Positions 10,799 to 22,998 are shown, counted from the first letter of the stretch. The stretch is 64,000 nucleotides of DNA from Akebia trifoliata (GCA_017979445.1 CM030715.1:33539756-33603755); one strand, 5' to 3'. Notes: a model not told the origin generated them from the sequence alone. Program-made: numbers and translations.

Positions 10799-12080
10799 TG
10801 ATAAGGTCCCAATTATTCAATTTTGGGACCACAATTGCACTAAGATTACCATTACATAAATGTTAGTTCCTTTAAATAATTGTAAAATTATTTTATTTAT
10901 CAAAATTAATAAAGCTAATGATATATTAGTGTTAATTGTAGCGCACGTGGAAGCCAACAAATCGCGAAACAATTACGGTTACAATACACGAGCCGAAAGG
11001 AAGCATCCAGAAAAACCTCGAAGGATTTGGGCGCCACGTCACCGCGCCGCGGCTAGCCATGACCGCGCCGCGGTCATTTCGAGGAATTGGCCCTCGAGAT
11101 TTTCACAGAAGCTTCTAGAAGCTTCGGTGGTTGTAACTGAATGGGTAGTTTGAAGCGAATCATCCGAAAAGTTAACCCGATTGCCCGAATACGAACATTA
11201 TAAATTTGAGGGTTGATTTTAGAGAAGGGCCTTCTCCTTGCTCTCTTCTTTTCTAAGTTTTGATTTCTCCTCTTTGTAATTCTCTGCAATTTTCCTTTGA
11301 GTGAGATCTTGAGTGTAGTGAGAACATCAAGAGGAACCACTCATTGTTTATGTAATTGTTGGAAGAGCTATAAAAGGAGAACTTCGGATCGATCATCGTC
11401 TTCATCTTCTTCACCCATATTCTTTGCTTTTTATTAATTGTCGCAATTATGAATCTTGCAATGATTGGCTAAATTCTCATTAGAGAAGTTAAGGAAGCCA
11501 TAGCAAATTAATCCCTCTAGTGTAGATTTAAATTCTTGCTTGCTTACATGTTTTAATTCCGAAAATTCTATTATGATTAAGGTAATCCAACTTATAATTT
11601 TGATCCAACTTAGATAGCCATTACTTAGATAAGTTCAAGAATGGCTATGCTATGTGAATAATCAGAATATAAATTGGGCAATCTCCATCATATTAGGATT
11701 TTCATGAATAGCTTCTAATTTCTTTCAAAAATTTAATTGATCCATCTTCCGATCCATGAGCAATGACTTGCTCCATGGATTGAGTTAATTTCAGAATTTA
11801 TCTACACTATGGATTACTTGCAAAGGTTTACTTGACCTCTCTAATCCCTCTCTCTTAGAATTTTAATCTTTATTTTCTGTTTAGATTGCAATTTAGTTTC
11901 TACTACAACTTTGCTTTGTTTTTAAAACTAATCTGTTTTTGTTTCTAAATTCTGTTTTGGCATTTTTATCCGAATGAATCCTTGAATTCTCATTGTCCCT
12001 GTGGAACGAATTCGACTTGCCCAAAGTCTATTTCTTAATCTTAATCTTTGCATCTCTATTGCAAGATCTACAACCGATCA
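10799..12080 (+). repeat. Diverged Athila-family LTR, + orientation
   Basis: This 1,282-base LTR begins TGATAAGGTCCC and ends CTACAACCGATCA. It aligns along its whole length with the inverse of the LTRs at 12,189 and 21,640, but with many differences, so it comes from another member of the family. Short frames inside it (10,860-11,153 and 11,074-11,340) are non-coding LTR sequence. Confidence 0.85.
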
Positions 12081-12083
12081 AAA

Positions 12084-12101
12084 TGGCGCCGCTGCCGGAG
12101 A
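12084..12101 (+). other. Primer-binding site after the + strand LTR (tRNA-Asp type)
   Basis: TGGCGCCGCTGCCGGAGA follows the LTR end after AAA. It resembles the complement of the 3' end of plant tRNA-Asp, as in Athila elements. The 87 bases to 12,188 include an imperfect direct repeat (GAGATTGAACTTATTA twice) and stop at the inverted LTR. Confidence 0.7.
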
Positions 12102-12188
12102 TTGAACTTATTAGTTTCTACTACAATCCTAATAGAGATTGAACTTATTAAATTTTTCAAATTTAATAATTTGTATCGGAGTTCATTT

Positions 12189-13460
12189 TGATCGGTTGTA
12201 ATGCTTGCAAAAGAGATGCAGAGATTAAGATTAAGAAATGGACTTTGGGTAAGTCGAATTCGTTCCACAGGGACAACGAAGATTCAAATATTCATTCGAT
12301 TAGAAACCAAAACAAAGCTTTGAAACAGATTGATTTAAAAACAAAACTGATTTGTTGCACAAATAAGATGGAAATAAACTTGTAATTCTATTTAAAACAG
12401 AAACTAGAGGTTGAAGATAAAAGGAAGGGAGATTAGAGAGTTCAATGTAGCCTTCACAAACCATCCATAATGTAAATTAAATTTGAATCTAACTCAATCC
12501 ATGTAGCAAGTCATTGCTCATGGATCGGAAAGTGGAGCCGTTTAATCATTGAATGTAACTAAGGATCATTCATGAAATACTGATTTAATTAAGATTGCTT
12601 AACCTATATTTCAATTCTTCACAGAGCATAGCCATTCTTGAACTTATCTAAGTAATGGCTATCAAAGCTTGAATCATAAACATAAGCTAAGGAATCTAAT
12701 CAAAGGAGAATTTATAGAATGATTAACAAGATAAGCAAAAATAATGAATTTAAACTACATTAAATGGATGGACTTGCTCTGGCATTATTGAACTCTCTAA
12801 GGAGATTCTAGCCACTCATTGCAAGGGTTATATTGCAACAATACTAAAAAGCAAAGAGAAGATGGGAGAAGAAGATGAAGATGCAACTTGATTCCTTCTT
12901 GAATGGATCTCTCAAAAGAGTTACAATAGAGCCAATGGCTTACTCTTGATGTTCTCACTACACTCAAGATCTCACCAAAAGGAAAAATTACAGAAAATTA
13001 AAAGAAGAAAAAATCAAAACTTATGGAACAAGAGAAGAAGAGAAGAGCCCCCAATTTATAACATTTGTATTCGGGTAATCGGGTCAACTTTTCGGATGAT
13101 TTGCTTCGAACTACCCAATCAGTTACAACCACCGAAGCTTCTAGAAGCTTCTGTAAAAATCTCGAGGATAAATTCCTCGAAATGACCGCGGCGCGGTCAT
13201 GCCTAGCCGCGGCGCGGTGACGTGGCGCCCAAATCGACCGAGATTTTTCTGGAAACTTCCCTTCGACTCGTGTATTGTAACCGTAATTGTTTCGCGATTT
13301 GTTGGCTTCCACGTGCGCTACAATTAACACTAATATATCATTAGCTTTATTAATTTGGATAAATAAAATAATTTTGCAATTATTTAAAGGAACTAACATT
13401 TATGCAATGGTAATCTTAATGCAATTACGGTCCCAAAATCGAATAATTGGGACCTTATCA
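12189..13460 (-). repeat. 3' LTR of the Athila element
   Basis: On the + strand it runs from TGATCGGTTGTAATGC to GGGACCTTATCA, 1,272 bases. It holds paired CG-rich boxes (ACCGCGGCGCGGT) about 20 bases apart. Next to its internal edge, 13,461-13,475 (CACCCCCAAACCTC) is the inverse of the polypurine tract TTTGGGGGTG. Confidence 0.92.
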
Positions 13461-14810
13461 CACCCCCAAACCTCAATTTTGCTAGTCCCGAGCAAAACTT
13501 AAATGTAAACAACTCCTCTTTCGTGAGGTTCCCGACTGCATTTAGCTTATGCAGTAAGCCCTTAAACCCCTAGGTTACCCCTAGTGGACGAGTTTGACTC
13601 GTGAGGGTTTGCAGCGAATATACCCACAAAATTCTAACATTTTAAAAGATAACAACTTCAAAATTATTGTATATAATGCCATCACACCAATTTTCAGAAT
13701 CCAGTCAAAGGTCTATTTGAGTAAAAATTCTTTTTATTCCTCATTTTCAGAAATATCTTGAGTGTGTGCACAAATTTTTCTGATTGTAACATAAATTTTT
13801 CGGAACAAGGTTTCCCTTCTTAACTACTAAAATGTATGGGTCTGCCTAAATTCTAACTCGAAACTGAGCCTCCTGTCTGGGATTGTGAGAAGTATGGATG
13901 TTCACTTTAATACCTCTAAGGGGCTTTATCTGTGATATTCCAGTGTACTCACGTTTTTACCATTGACGGCTTTCACCCTACTGAACTATTTTGGTCTCAT
14001 TGGACTCTTTTTACAATTTGCACTTTTTCAGTTCTAACCTTCACATCTTTCTGCTTTTCTTTTCAACCTTTTTCACGCTTTATCATTTTTCTGATATTCT
14101 TTTTTTTTTTTTTTTCAAAAAGCAGGTAGCCCTTTTCAAGGTACCCAGTCTAATCCTATGGTTGCTGTCTCCAAAAATATCAACTACAGTTCTGTTTTTC
14201 TTCTATTCAGCCAACCAAAGGACAAGGAGGTCAAAGTTCATTATTTTTCAAGCTTTCCCTCTCATTCTAGACAGTGAAGAAGACAACTCTTAATCCAAAA
14301 TAACTTTTTCACTACAATCAGAAGTGACGTGAAGTTTGTTTTTCAAAATATCTTGTTTCCGAGGAATAAGAATTTATAAACAAACTGGACATGAGCCTGG
14401 TTTTAAAAATTCGTATGATGACAATACATATAAAAATTTTGATGAAGGTATTTTTGAAAATGTACCGAAAATAATGTACAAAAAGTGAAAAAATGAAATG
14501 TGCTATCCCACACCCCCAAACCTAAAGTTAGCATTGTCCTCAATGATTAAAGAGTAGAGGTTTAGAGTACACCTGAAAGCGGATGTCATTACATTGCAAA
14601 AGTTGTAGGTACAACCAAAAGAAGTGTTCCACACAGGGTGTAAAAGTGAAAAGCACACTACACAGGGTGTACACCTGAAAGAAAGTTAGTGAATGCAGAA
14701 AGAATTGAAAAATAAATCCTACATGGTCACGCAGAATATGTACAAAAATCAAGGGTTGCCTCCCGAAGTAGCGCTAAGTTTAATGTCTTCAGCCAGACAT
14801 GGAATTAGAG
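13461..14810 (-). other. 3' non-coding region of the Athila element
   Basis: About 1.35 kb lies between the pol stop and the 3' LTR. It is AT-rich with a long T run at 14,101-14,115 and no frame with an env-like signature. The last ~1.07 kb before the LTR matches the truncated copy at 2,160-3,230. Near 14,620-14,680 there is a short direct repeat (CACACAGGGTGTA / CTACACAGGGTGTACAC). Confidence 0.7.
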
Positions 14811-17800
14811 CTAATCCTGGTACACAGGATTACTCAGAAATGAGTCTTTTTCTGATGGATGAGGGAGAGTCTGAAATGGCTTCAGCCTTTGGCCATTGAC
14901 TTGGAAAATATTTCCATTGGCTGGGTTGAGTACCTCGATGTTTCCATGAGGGTGAATATTGTGGATAAAAAATGGTCCAGTCCAACGGGACTTTAATTTC
15001 CCTGGAAATAAATGAAGGCGAGAGTTATACAAGAGCACTTTCTGGCCTACGTGGAAAGATTTTCTCTGAATGTGCCTATCATGCCAGATTTTCGTTCGAT
15101 CTTTGTAAAGTTTTGCGCTATCGTAAGCATCATTCCTTAATTCTTCCAACTCAGTGAGTTGAAGTTTTCTAAGCTCGCCGGCTTTCGCTAGATCAAAATT
15201 TAAATGTTTGATCGCCCAATAAGCTCGATGCTCAAGTTCGACTGGCAAATGACAAGCTCTACCAAAGATTAAACGATAAGGGGACATTCCAATTGGAGTT
15301 TTGAACGCTGTTCTGTAGGCCCACAAGGCATCAGATAATCGTAAGGACCAATCTTTACGAGTCGGATTGACGGTTTTTTCAAGAATGGTTTTGATCTCAC
15401 GATTAGAAATTTCGACCTGCCCACTGGTTTGTGGGTGATACGGAGTAGCTACCTTATGAGTGATTGAATATTTGCGCATCAAACTTTCAAAAACTCGGTT
15501 ACAGAAATGTTTCCCTCCATCACTAATGATAGCACGAGGGGTACCAAATCGGGCAAACACAGTATTTTTTAGAAATTGAACAACAACCTTATGATCATTC
15601 GTTCGACAAGCTGTGGCTTCAACCCATTTTGACACGTAGTCGACTGCGACTAAAATGTATTGGAATCCGTGTGAAATGGGGAAGGGACCCATGAAGTCAA
15701 TGCCCCAAACATCGAAGATTTCGATGATCAAAATTGGTTGTTGGGGCATCTCATTTCTTCGACTGATTTTTCCTAGACGTTGACATCTATCACAAGATTT
15801 AGCAAAGAGATGAGCGTCACGAAAGATTGTGGGCCAATAAAAACCACACTGTAAGATTTTAGCTGCTGTTTTCTTTCCTCCAAAATGTCCACCACAAGCG
15901 TGATTGTGGCAGAACTCGAGAATACCATTTTGTTCTCTCTCATCAATACATCGACGAATTATCTGGTCTGGACAGTATTTAAATAAATACGGATCATCCC
16001 AGAAGAACCATTTGGCTTGGGCGAGGAAACGCAGGCGATTTTGTTTACTCCAAGAGGTGGGAGTTTGACCTGTCACCAGGTAGTTGACAATGTCAGCGTA
16101 CCAAGGTGTGTCAGAATTAGAAACTGCCATAATTTGCTCGTCAGGAAAATTTTCAGAAATCGGAAGAGAGTCAGAGAGAGTTTCAACTACTAGCCTAGAT
16201 AAGTGGTCTGCAACCACATTTTCGCATCCCTTTTTGTCTCGAATTTCGAGATCAAACTCTTGAAGAAGAAGAATCCATCGTATCAACCTCGCTTTTGCAT
16301 CCTTCTTGGCAAGAAGGTATTTCAGCGCTGCGTGGTCAGTGAAAATGACTACTTTGGACCCTATAAGATAGGAACGGAATTTATCTAAGGCAAAAACTAC
16401 TGCTAGTAGTTCCTTTTCCGTGGTGGAATAATTGAGCTGGGCATCATTAAGCGTCTTGCTGGCATACTGGATGACATGGGGGAGTTTGTCAACTCGTTGT
16501 CCCAATACAGCACCTATAGCGTAATCGGATGCATCACACATCACCTCAAATGGGAGATCCCAATTGGGTGGTTGGATAATAGGTGCTGAGGTCAACTCAG
16601 TTTTTAGCTTCTCAAAGGCGGATAAACAAGCGGTAGAAAACTCGAAAGAAATGTCTTTGGCTAACAGATCACACAGGGGTTTTGAAATTTTTCCGAAGTC
16701 TTTGATGAACCTTCTATAAAACCCTGCGTGCCCTAAGAACGAACGAACTTCTTTCACAGTTCTAGGTGGAGGGAGATTTGCGATGAGATCGACTTTGGCT
16801 TTATCTACCTCAATTCCTTTGTGGGAAATAATGTGCCCTAGAACTATCCCAGAGGTAACCATGAAGTGACACTTTTCCCAATTTAGCACAAGGTGCTTCT
16901 CTCGACATCTTTTCAAAACTAATTTCAAATGATCCAAACAGTCATCAAAACTCGACCCAAATACAGAAAAATCGTCCATGAAGACTTCAAGAAAGTCTTC
17001 GACCATATCAGAAAATATACTCAACATGCACCTTTGAAAGGTGGCAGGAGCATTACATAGCCCAAAGGGCATACGTCGATAGGCGAAGGTCCCAAATGGA
17101 CAGGTAAACGTTGTCTTTTCTTGGTCCTCTGGGGCTATTGGGATCTGGTTGTATCCCGAATATCCGTCAAGAAAACAGTAATAAGCATGACCGGCTAAAC
17201 GTTCAAGCATCTGATCGATGAATGGAAGAGGGAAGTGATCCTTACGTGTCATCGTGTTTAGTTTTCGGTAGTCTATACAAACTCTCCATCCGGTTTGGAC
17301 TCGAGTAGGTATGAGTTCATTATCCTGATTTGTCACAACTGTGACACCTGACTTTTTAGGGACAACCTGAACTGGACTAACCCATTTACTATCCGAGATG
17401 GGGTATATAATACCCGCATCTAAAAGTTTGATGACTTCTTTTCGGACGACCTCTTGTAACACCGGATTGAGTCGCCTCTGTGGTTCTCTCGATGGTTTGA
17501 AATTTTCCTCAAGATGAATTTGATGCATGACCACAGAAGGACTGATGCCTTTGATATCAGCTATGGTCCACCCAATAGCTTCTCGATTTTCGCGCAGAAC
17601 GTCAAGTAACCGATTTTCTTGTGATTTTTCTAGAGTAGGGGAGATAATGACAGGAAAAGTTTCAGCATTACCCAAAAATGCGTATTTCAGCGTATCAGGC
17701 AATTGCTTTAACTCAAGCTTTGGAATTTCTTCCACTATTGGAGATGACGAGAGAGAGGACAGACTCTGAATTTTTGGCTGCCAATCCATCATAGGGACAG

Positions 17801-17819
17801 ATTCAAGAAGAGAGTTCAC
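14811..17819 (-). CDS. pol: Retrotransposon pol: reverse transcriptase, RNase H, integrase
   Basis: The frame covers 1,002 codons. In order: reverse transcriptase with the active site FMDD at about residue 280 (Phe for the usual Tyr, common in Athila), RNase H (CDASDYAIG at about 428, TDHAALKYL at about 492), the integrase zinc finger (HACGGHFGG ... CDRCQ, about 637-680) and the integrase core with Asp near 706 (WGIDFMGP), Asp near 766 (ISDGG) and Glu near 803 (QVEISN). The tail has no chromodomain. The 'start' at 17,819 is GTG and not a real initiator. The frame is open upstream of it and overlaps the gag stop, so this is the second half of a gag-pol polyprotein separated by a one-base frame change in the ~17.92 kb area. 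That may be a mutation or programmed frameshifting. Confidence 0.92.
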   Translation of the reverse strand: MNSLLESVPMMDWQPKIQSLSSLSSSPIVEEIPKLELKQLPDTLKYAFLGNAETFPVIISPTLEKSQENRLLDVLRENREAIGWTIADIKGISPSVVMHQIHLEENFKPSREPQRRLNPVLQEVVRKEVIKLLDAGIIYPISDSKWVSPVQVVPKKSGVTVVTNQDNELIPTRVQTGWRVCIDYRKLNTMTRKDHFPLPFIDQMLERLAGHAYYCFLDGYSGYNQIPIAPEDQEKTTFTCPFGTFAYRRMPFGLCNAPATFQRCMLSIFSDMVEDFLEVFMDDFSVFGSSFDDCLDHLKLVLKRCREKHLVLNWEKCHFMVTSGIVLGHIISHKGIEVDKAKVDLIANLPPPRTVKEVRSFLGHAGFYRRFIKDFGKISKPLCDLLAKDISFEFSTACLSAFEKLKTELTSAPIIQPPNWDLPFEVMCDASDYAIGAVLGQRVDKLPHVIQYASKTLNDAQLNYSTTEKELLAVVFALDKFRSYLIGSKVVIFTDHAALKYLLAKKDAKARLIRWILLLQEFDLEIRDKKGCENVVADHLSRLVVETLSDSLPISENFPDEQIMAVSNSDTPWYADIVNYLVTGQTPTSWSKQNRLRFLAQAKWFFWDDPYLFKYCPDQIIRRCIDEREQNGILEFCHNHACGGHFGGKKTAAKILQCGFYWPTIFRDAHLFAKSCDRCQRLGKISRRNEMPQQPILIIEIFDVWGIDFMGPFPISHGFQYILVAVDYVSKWVEATACRTNDHKVVVQFLKNTVFARFGTPRAIISDGGKHFCNRVFESLMRKYSITHKVATPYHPQTSGQVEISNREIKTILEKTVNPTRKDWSLRLSDALWAYRTAFKTPIGMSPYRLIFGRACHLPVELEHRAYWAIKHLNFDLAKAGELRKLQLTELEELRNDAYDSAKLYKDRTKIWHDRHIQRKSFHVGQKVLLYNSRLHLFPGKLKSRWTGPFFIHNIHPHGNIEVLNPANGNIFQVNGQRLKPFQTLPHPSEKDSFLSNPVYQD

Positions 17820-20413
17820 CTCCCTGATGGATTTCTCAGTATCGAACTCAAGGCCGAATTGGCCAAAATACTCTTCAAACGGATCCTTGTTCTCCTCTTC
17901 TTTGAACGTACTACTGACCAGGTGTCGATCATGTTGACTTCTTCCAAATCATCCATGTCAGTAGATTGAAACTTATTTTGGAAGACGTTCATTTTGACCT
18001 TCATGTCCCCAAATGATAGGGTCATGATACCATTGCGACACTTGATGACTGCATCGGAAGTGGCTAAGAAAGGTCTTCCTAAGATGACTGGCACATGAGA
18101 ATTTGGGTTAATGACAGGTTCAGTGTCAAGAACTACGAAGTCGGCAGGAAAGTAGAAATCCTTCACCTTGATAATCACATCCTCCACTATTCCCTTGGGA
18201 ATCTTCACCGATCTATCTGCTAGACTCAGAGTGATATCCGTAGGTTTAAGTTCACCTAAACCTAATTGCTGGTAGACTGAGAAAGGAAGAAGATTCACAC
18301 TAGCCCCAAGATCTAATAGACATTTCTCAATCATCGTTTCTCCAATGTGCACAGAAATTGTAGGACAGCCTGGGTCCTTGAATTTAGGAACAATTGTCTG
18401 CTGAATCAGACAGGAAGACTGGGCTGTCATCATAGCCTCTCTTGGCACAGGAGTTTTTCGCTTCACTGTGGTGAGATCTTTGAGAAACTTGGCATATGAG
18501 GGAATTTGACGAATTGCGTCAAGGAAGGGAATATTTATTTGAACATTTTTGAAGACTTCTAGAATTCCTTCCAATTGTTTTCCCTTTTTGTTGTCTAGAA
18601 GTCTATGAGGGAATGGAGCTTTGGGAATGATCACTCGACTTTCGAGAGGAGGAGGTGTTTCCTTAGACTGGTCTTCTTTTTCTGTGGAAGGTGCACTAGA
18701 GGTTGTTTCTTTGGATAGAACCTCCTCAGGCATTTCAACTTTATTGTCCACCAATTTGCCAGATCGTAAGGTGTGGACGGCTTGGACAGAATTAGAGGGA
18801 CCTGCCTGACTATTGATTTCATACTGTCCTCTTGGAACAGTTCCTGCTGGATTAGGCACAGTTTGACTAGGAAACTGGCCTTTATTTTTCTCTCCTATGG
18901 ATGAAGCTAACTGACCCATCTGAACCTCTAAATTTTTGATTGCTTGTGCCGTGACCTGGTTGGTCTGAGACTGGCTCTGGGTAGTTTGGATTTGTTGATG
19001 TATGAGTTGCTGTTGTTGCTTTAATATCTCAGCCATCATTGATTCCAATGCTGAGTTTGGTTGAGCAACAGGAGGAGAGTAATTGGTCATAGGGTCGACA
19101 ACGATCGCCCGTTGATCAGAATTTTGAGGTGAAGAATAGGATGGCTGCGGAACCAAAGATAGGTTCGCACTGGCATGAGTTTGACGATTGAAATTTTTCT
19201 GAAACCCTGGAGGACCTCCTGATTGGATAGGTTCACTTTGTCGATAGGAGAAATTGGGGTGAAACCTATTATCGGGATGGTACGTCTGACTATAGGAGTT
19301 AGGAGTGGGTTTCCTATACGTGCTGTAATTTCCAACAGCATTGGCTTGCTCTGACTGCGAGAGAGTCAAGGTGGGACAATTCTCTGTAGAATGATTGAAA
19401 TTCTCACACAGCTGACATGATGAAAATGTCTCTGTGGCAACTTGTAGAATTGGAGTGGCTTCTTGAAAGTTGGTTTTGACACTGAAGGCGTCAAACTTTT
19501 TGTTGAGACTTTGTAGGCTACTCACAAGGCTATTCATGACACTCTTAAGTTCAGGGTCAGACTTAACCTCATACATGCCCGGCTTCTTGGCTCCTAAATC
19601 TCCTCTATCGAAATCTCCTATGTTTGTGCTCCAATTTCGAGCATTCTCAGCCAATTCGACTAAGAATTCATAAGCTTGATTAGGAGTTTGATTCATGAAT
19701 TTACCCTGATGCATAGACTCGAGAAGAATACGCTGGGCTGTTGGGAGACCTCGGTAAAAGAAATTAACTAATTGGGCTTTGTCTATCCCATGATGTGGAC
19801 ATTTGACAAGAAGGTCATTGAACCTTTCCCAAGTCTGAGAGAATTCTTCATCCGGTCTTCCCTTGAAGTTCCGAATGGCATTTTTGAATTGTTCCGTCTT
19901 CGCCATAGGGAAGAATTTGGCCATGAATTTTCTCGACAACTCATCCCACGTAGTGATAGAGTTGGAGGACAGGGAATTTAACCAAGCCGCAGCATGGTCT
20001 TCGAGGGAAAGAGGGAATAACCTAAGCTTAACATTCTCATCGTCGAGGTGACCATTTTTGAATGTTTGGCATAAGGTCAAGAATTTATTGAGGTGATTGT
20101 ACGGTTGTTCGCTTTCGAAACCGTGGAATTTGGGCAGCATATTGATGGTGGCTGCCCGAATTTCAAATTGTGCCACGTTAGCAGCAGGTAGAGTTATACA
20201 TGATGGAGGGTTGGCAGTAATAGGTGCGAACAACTCATTGAGTGTTCGTTGATCCTCATGGATGTGATGAGGTGGAAGTGGATGTGGATCCATTTCTGGG
20301 ACTGGTGGAGTGAGAACGGTGTTGTTTTCTCGTCTAACCTTAGGTAGAGGATGAGACCTTGTGATCTCCGGATCAAATACAATCGGATTTTTCTGCGATC
20401 TCCTACCTAACAT
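17816..20413 (-). CDS. gag: Retrotransposon gag plus aspartic protease
   Basis: The 865-residue frame starts with ATG at 20,413. It contains the retrotransposon gag domain at about residues 95-270 ([22 protein letters not shown]), a Gln-rich stretch, a single CCHC zinc knuckle at about 332-346 (C-x2-C-x4-H-x4-C) and a protease near residue 700 with DLGAS in place of the usual D[ST]GA, followed by ILGRPFLA. Gag packages the element RNA and the protease cuts the polyprotein. The last ~35 codons before the stop look out of frame, because the overlapping pol frame gives a more natural continuation. The lineage is Athila (OTA branch, no chromodomain). Confidence 0.9.
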   Translation of the reverse strand: MLGRRSQKNPIVFDPEITRSHPLPKVRRENNTVLTPPVPEMDPHPLPPHHIHEDQRTLNELFAPITANPPSCITLPAANVAQFEIRAATINMLPKFHGFESEQPYNHLNKFLTLCQTFKNGHLDDENVKLRLFPLSLEDHAAAWLNSLSSNSITTWDELSRKFMAKFFPMAKTEQFKNAIRNFKGRPDEEFSQTWERFNDLLVKCPHHGIDKAQLVNFFYRGLPTAQRILLESMHQGKFMNQTPNQAYEFLVELAENARNWSTNIGDFDRGDLGAKKPGMYEVKSDPELKSVMNSLVSSLQSLNKKFDAFSVKTNFQEATPILQVATETFSSCQLCENFNHSTENCPTLTLSQSEQANAVGNYSTYRKPTPNSYSQTYHPDNRFHPNFSYRQSEPIQSGGPPGFQKNFNRQTHASANLSLVPQPSYSSPQNSDQRAIVVDPMTNYSPPVAQPNSALESMMAEILKQQQQLIHQQIQTTQSQSQTNQVTAQAIKNLEVQMGQLASSIGEKNKGQFPSQTVPNPAGTVPRGQYEINSQAGPSNSVQAVHTLRSGKLVDNKVEMPEEVLSKETTSSAPSTEKEDQSKETPPPLESRVIIPKAPFPHRLLDNKKGKQLEGILEVFKNVQINIPFLDAIRQIPSYAKFLKDLTTVKRKTPVPREAMMTAQSSCLIQQTIVPKFKDPGCPTISVHIGETMIEKCLLDLGASVNLLPFSVYQQLGLGELKPTDITLSLADRSVKIPKGIVEDVIIKVKDFYFPADFVVLDTEPVINPNSHVPVILGRPFLATSDAVIKCRNGIMTLSFGDMKVKMNVFQNKFQSTDMDDLEEVNMIDTWSVVRSKKRRTRIRLKSILANSALSSILRNPSGR

Positions 20414-21618
20414 ACACTACCAAATTGCACACAATAGGAGGGAGAAATTCACACGTGAGAACTGGGTGCCTATTACTAGACAGCTCCTAACTGGTTCAAA
20501 GGATTAATCAAAGCCTCCAACCCAAATCTCTGAAATCGGAACAGCCAGTTTAATCTCCAGAGGAGAGGTGGCGCACAATGCTGAGCAAGGGCACTCTTAG
20601 ATCACCTCTCGTCTTGAATAGACGTAGTCTATCCCCTGAATTCACGTAGAACTACAGGGCAAGATTGCGCTAGGTACTGTTCACGATCAAGAAGTGCAAT
20701 TGGTGCAACTTTTGATTAGCTTTGCTTAATGAGCTCGATGGAACCTAGAGTCCAGTCTAATCAAATTTTAATTAATTAATTTGCTGTGAATTTGATTTTC
20801 CTAGAAGGGCAAGATATCGGTAATGAACTCCGATTCTTATCTTATGGTGCCATCCTCGTAAGGGTGCCCTTGTTACTATGTGCAATCCAATGTGTACAGA
20901 TTAGTCACTCAAAAGCAATACAGAAACTCACTAGCGAGTGATGCGTGAGTGTTTCGAAATTTACCTCCCGTTCTAGACGGGGGATGATCGAGTTGAGTCG
21001 ACTCGGGCCACCAACACCAAACTTGGTGTACGAACCCGAGGGGCTGAGATAGTTTCGTCCCACTATCGTCCGTCCCTAATTCTATTACAATCCAAGCCCT
21101 CTCGGATACAATTAAAATTTAATACAAATTCAAGTTCCTAATACAAGTTGGTTTCTAAAAAAAAATAAAATGCAGAGAATTTAAAAGTGCTGATCTTCTT
21201 GGTGATGGAACCAATGTAGTGGATAAAAATTCCACGTGTCGCCTTCCGTCAATTTCCGTCGACTTCCGTCAAGTCCTTCACCTAAACAGAACAAAATTAT
21301 TCAAATCAGAATACTAAGAAAAAAAAATCAATATGACCATTACAATGTCCATGATGTCAGAAACTTGTCCAGAAAAAATCAGCAGAAAATGTTGCCACGT
21401 CACCGCGGCGCACCAAGGGACAACCGCGGCGCGGTAAAATTTTGATGAAAATCGATTTTTCAAATTGGAAATGGTTTCTGATATCCTGAGGATTGTAATG
21501 AAATTTTTTTCAATTTTTTTTTTGTTCGTTTGGCTTCTGTTTCAAGCAAAACACATTCGGTTCTGTTTCGGAAACTATTTCGGATACTTTCCGAATTGAA
21601 AAATGAATCAACTCGCTG
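20414..21618 (-). other. 5' leader of the Athila element
   Basis: About 1.2 kb lies between the primer-binding site and the gag start. No long frame is visible. The stretch near 20,940-21,070 is GC-richer than the rest (GAGTTGAGTCGACTCGG), and CACGTGTCG with CCGTCAATTTCCGTCG lies near 21,232-21,270. This would be the untranslated leader with the packaging signal. Confidence 0.6.
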
Positions 21619-21636
21619 TCCCCGGCAGCGGCGCCA
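21619..21636 (-). other. Primer-binding site of the Athila element
   Basis: On the - strand it reads TGGCGCCGCTGCCGGGGA, three bases after the LTR end. It matches the 3' end of plant tRNA-Asp with one apparent mismatch, the primer usual for Athila elements. Confidence 0.85.
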
Positions 21637-21639
21637 TTT

Positions 21640-22910
21640 TGATCGGTTGTAATGCTTGCAAAAGAGATGCAGAGATTAAGATTAAGAAATGGACTTTGGG
21701 TAAGTCGAATTCGTTCCACAGGGACAACGAAGATTCAAATATTCATTCGATTAGAAACCAAAACAAAGCTTTGAAACAGATTGATTTAAAAACAAAACTG
21801 ATTTGTTGCACAAATAAGATGGAAATAAACTTGTAATTCTATTTAAAACAGAAACTAGAGGTTGAAGATAAAAGGAAGGGAGATTAGAGAGTTCAATGTA
21901 GCCTTCACAAACCATCCATAATGTAAATTAAATTTGAATCTAACTCAATCCATGTAGCAAGTCATTGCTCATGGATCGGAAAGTGGAGCCGTTTAATCAT
22001 TGAATGTAACTAAGGATCATTCATGAAATACTGATTTAATTAAGATTGCTTAACCTATATTTCAATTCTTCACAGAGCATAGCCATTCTTGAACTTATCT
22101 AAGTAATGGCTATCAAAGCTTGAATCATAAACATAAGCTAAGGAATCTAATCAAAGGAGAATTTATAGAATGATTAACAAGATAAGCAAAAATAATGAAT
22201 TTAAACTACATTAAATGGATGGACTTGCTCTGGCATTATTGAACCTCTAAGGAGATTCTAGCCACTCATTGCAAGGGTTATATTGCAACAATACTAAAAA
22301 GCAAAGAGAAGATGGGAGAAGAAGATGAAGATGCAACTTGATTCCTTCTTGAATGGATCTCTCAAAAGAGTTACAATAGAGCCAATGGCTTACTCTTGAT
22401 GTTCTCACTACACTCAAGATCTCACCAAAAGGAAAAATTACAGAAAATTAAAAGAAGAAAAAATCAAAACTTATGGAACAAGAGAAGAAGAGAAGAGCCC
22501 CCAATTTATAACATTTGTATTCGGGTAATCGGGTCAACTTTTCGGATGATTTGCTTCGAACTACCCAATCAGTTACAACCACCGAAGCTTCTAGAAGCTT
22601 CTGTAAAAATCTCGAGGATAAATTCCTCGAAATGACCGCGGCGCGGTCATGCCTAGCCGCGGCGCGGTGACGTGGCGCCCAAATCGACCGAGATTTTTCT
22701 GGAAACTTCCCTTCGACTCGTGTATTGTAACCGTAATTGTTTCGCGATTTGTTGGCTTCCACGTGCGCTACAATTAACACTAATATATCATTAGCTTTAT
22801 TAATTTGGATAAATAAAATAATTTTGCAATTATTTAAAGGAACTAACATTTATGCAATGGTAATCTTAATGCAATTACGGTCCCAAAATCGAATAATTGG
22901 GACCTTATCA
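21640..22910 (-). repeat. 5' LTR of the Athila element
   Basis: It is 1,271 bases with TG..CA ends and identical by eye to the LTR at 12,189-13,460 except for one base missing near 22,243. The outer end GACCTTATCA is followed directly by the ATTAG target duplication (22,911-22,915). Confidence 0.92.
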
Positions 22911-22915
22911 ATTAG
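22911..22915 (+). other. Target-site duplication ATTAG, right copy
   Basis: It follows the LTR end at 22,910 and leads into TCAGGTGCTTTAAGATCCCC, which continues the paralogous sequence TCAAGTGCTTTAAGATCCCC at 51,500. Confidence 0.85.
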
Positions 22916-22998
22916 TCAGGTGCTTTAAGATCCCCGGAACCACCCAACTACAAAACTGTCAAAAGCTTGGGAACAGCCCAACCAAACAGATGTTCAGA

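Larger units (their letters stand above)
10799..22910. mobile_element. Composite Athila insertion with tail-to-tail LTRs inside one target duplication
   Basis: In order: an LTR on the + strand (10,799-12,080), its primer-binding site, 87 bases of leader, then a complete Athila element on the - strand (12,189-22,910). Both outer ends are the start of an LTR (TGATAAGGTC at left, its inverse GACCTTATCA at right). A normal insertion has one LTR start and one LTR end outside. ATTAG flanks the whole 12,112-base unit and the unfilled target exists at 51.5 kb, so the composite behaves as one insertion. The + strand LTR is clearly more diverged than the two - strand LTRs are from each other. Confidence 0.8.
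12189..22910 (-). mobile_element. Complete young Athila-lineage Ty3/gypsy retrotransposon
   Basis: This element of 10.7 kb has, in its own direction: 5' LTR (22,910-21,640), tRNA-Asp-type primer site (21,636-21,619), about 1.2 kb of leader, gag-protease frame, pol frame (RT, RNase H, integrase), about 1.35 kb of 3' non-coding DNA, purine tract and 3' LTR (13,460-12,189). By eye the LTRs differ by one base only (near 12,790 / 22,243), which points to very recent insertion. There is no chromodomain and no env-like frame. Gag and pol lie in different frames, so the copy as read would need a frame change to make the polyprotein. Confidence 0.9.

Noticed and set aside
10560..11153. Short open frames across the 10.8 kb junction
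   Set aside because: They cross from the G2 flank into an LTR. The paralogue at 51.3 kb has a different continuation.
12180..12200. Simple nested insertion of the - strand Athila element into an older + strand element
   Set aside because: A nested insertion would leave the rest of the older element on the right side and its own target duplication. Instead the right end abuts the ATTAG of the outer site directly. A deletion ending exactly at the LTR terminus is possible but less simple.
12998..13399. 133-residue - strand open frame, identical at 22,448-22,849
   Set aside because: Both copies are inside the two LTRs of the Athila element, so identity only reflects LTR identity. It ends in a Phe-rich low-complexity tail.
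13461..14810. Possible env-like gene of the Athila element
   Set aside because: No frame of useful length on the - strand, no signal peptide or membrane segment; only T-rich chance frames on the + strand (13,932-14,293).
14691..14899. Small + strand open frame at the pol stop
   Set aside because: It is the antisense shadow of the end of pol and its 3' non-coding DNA.
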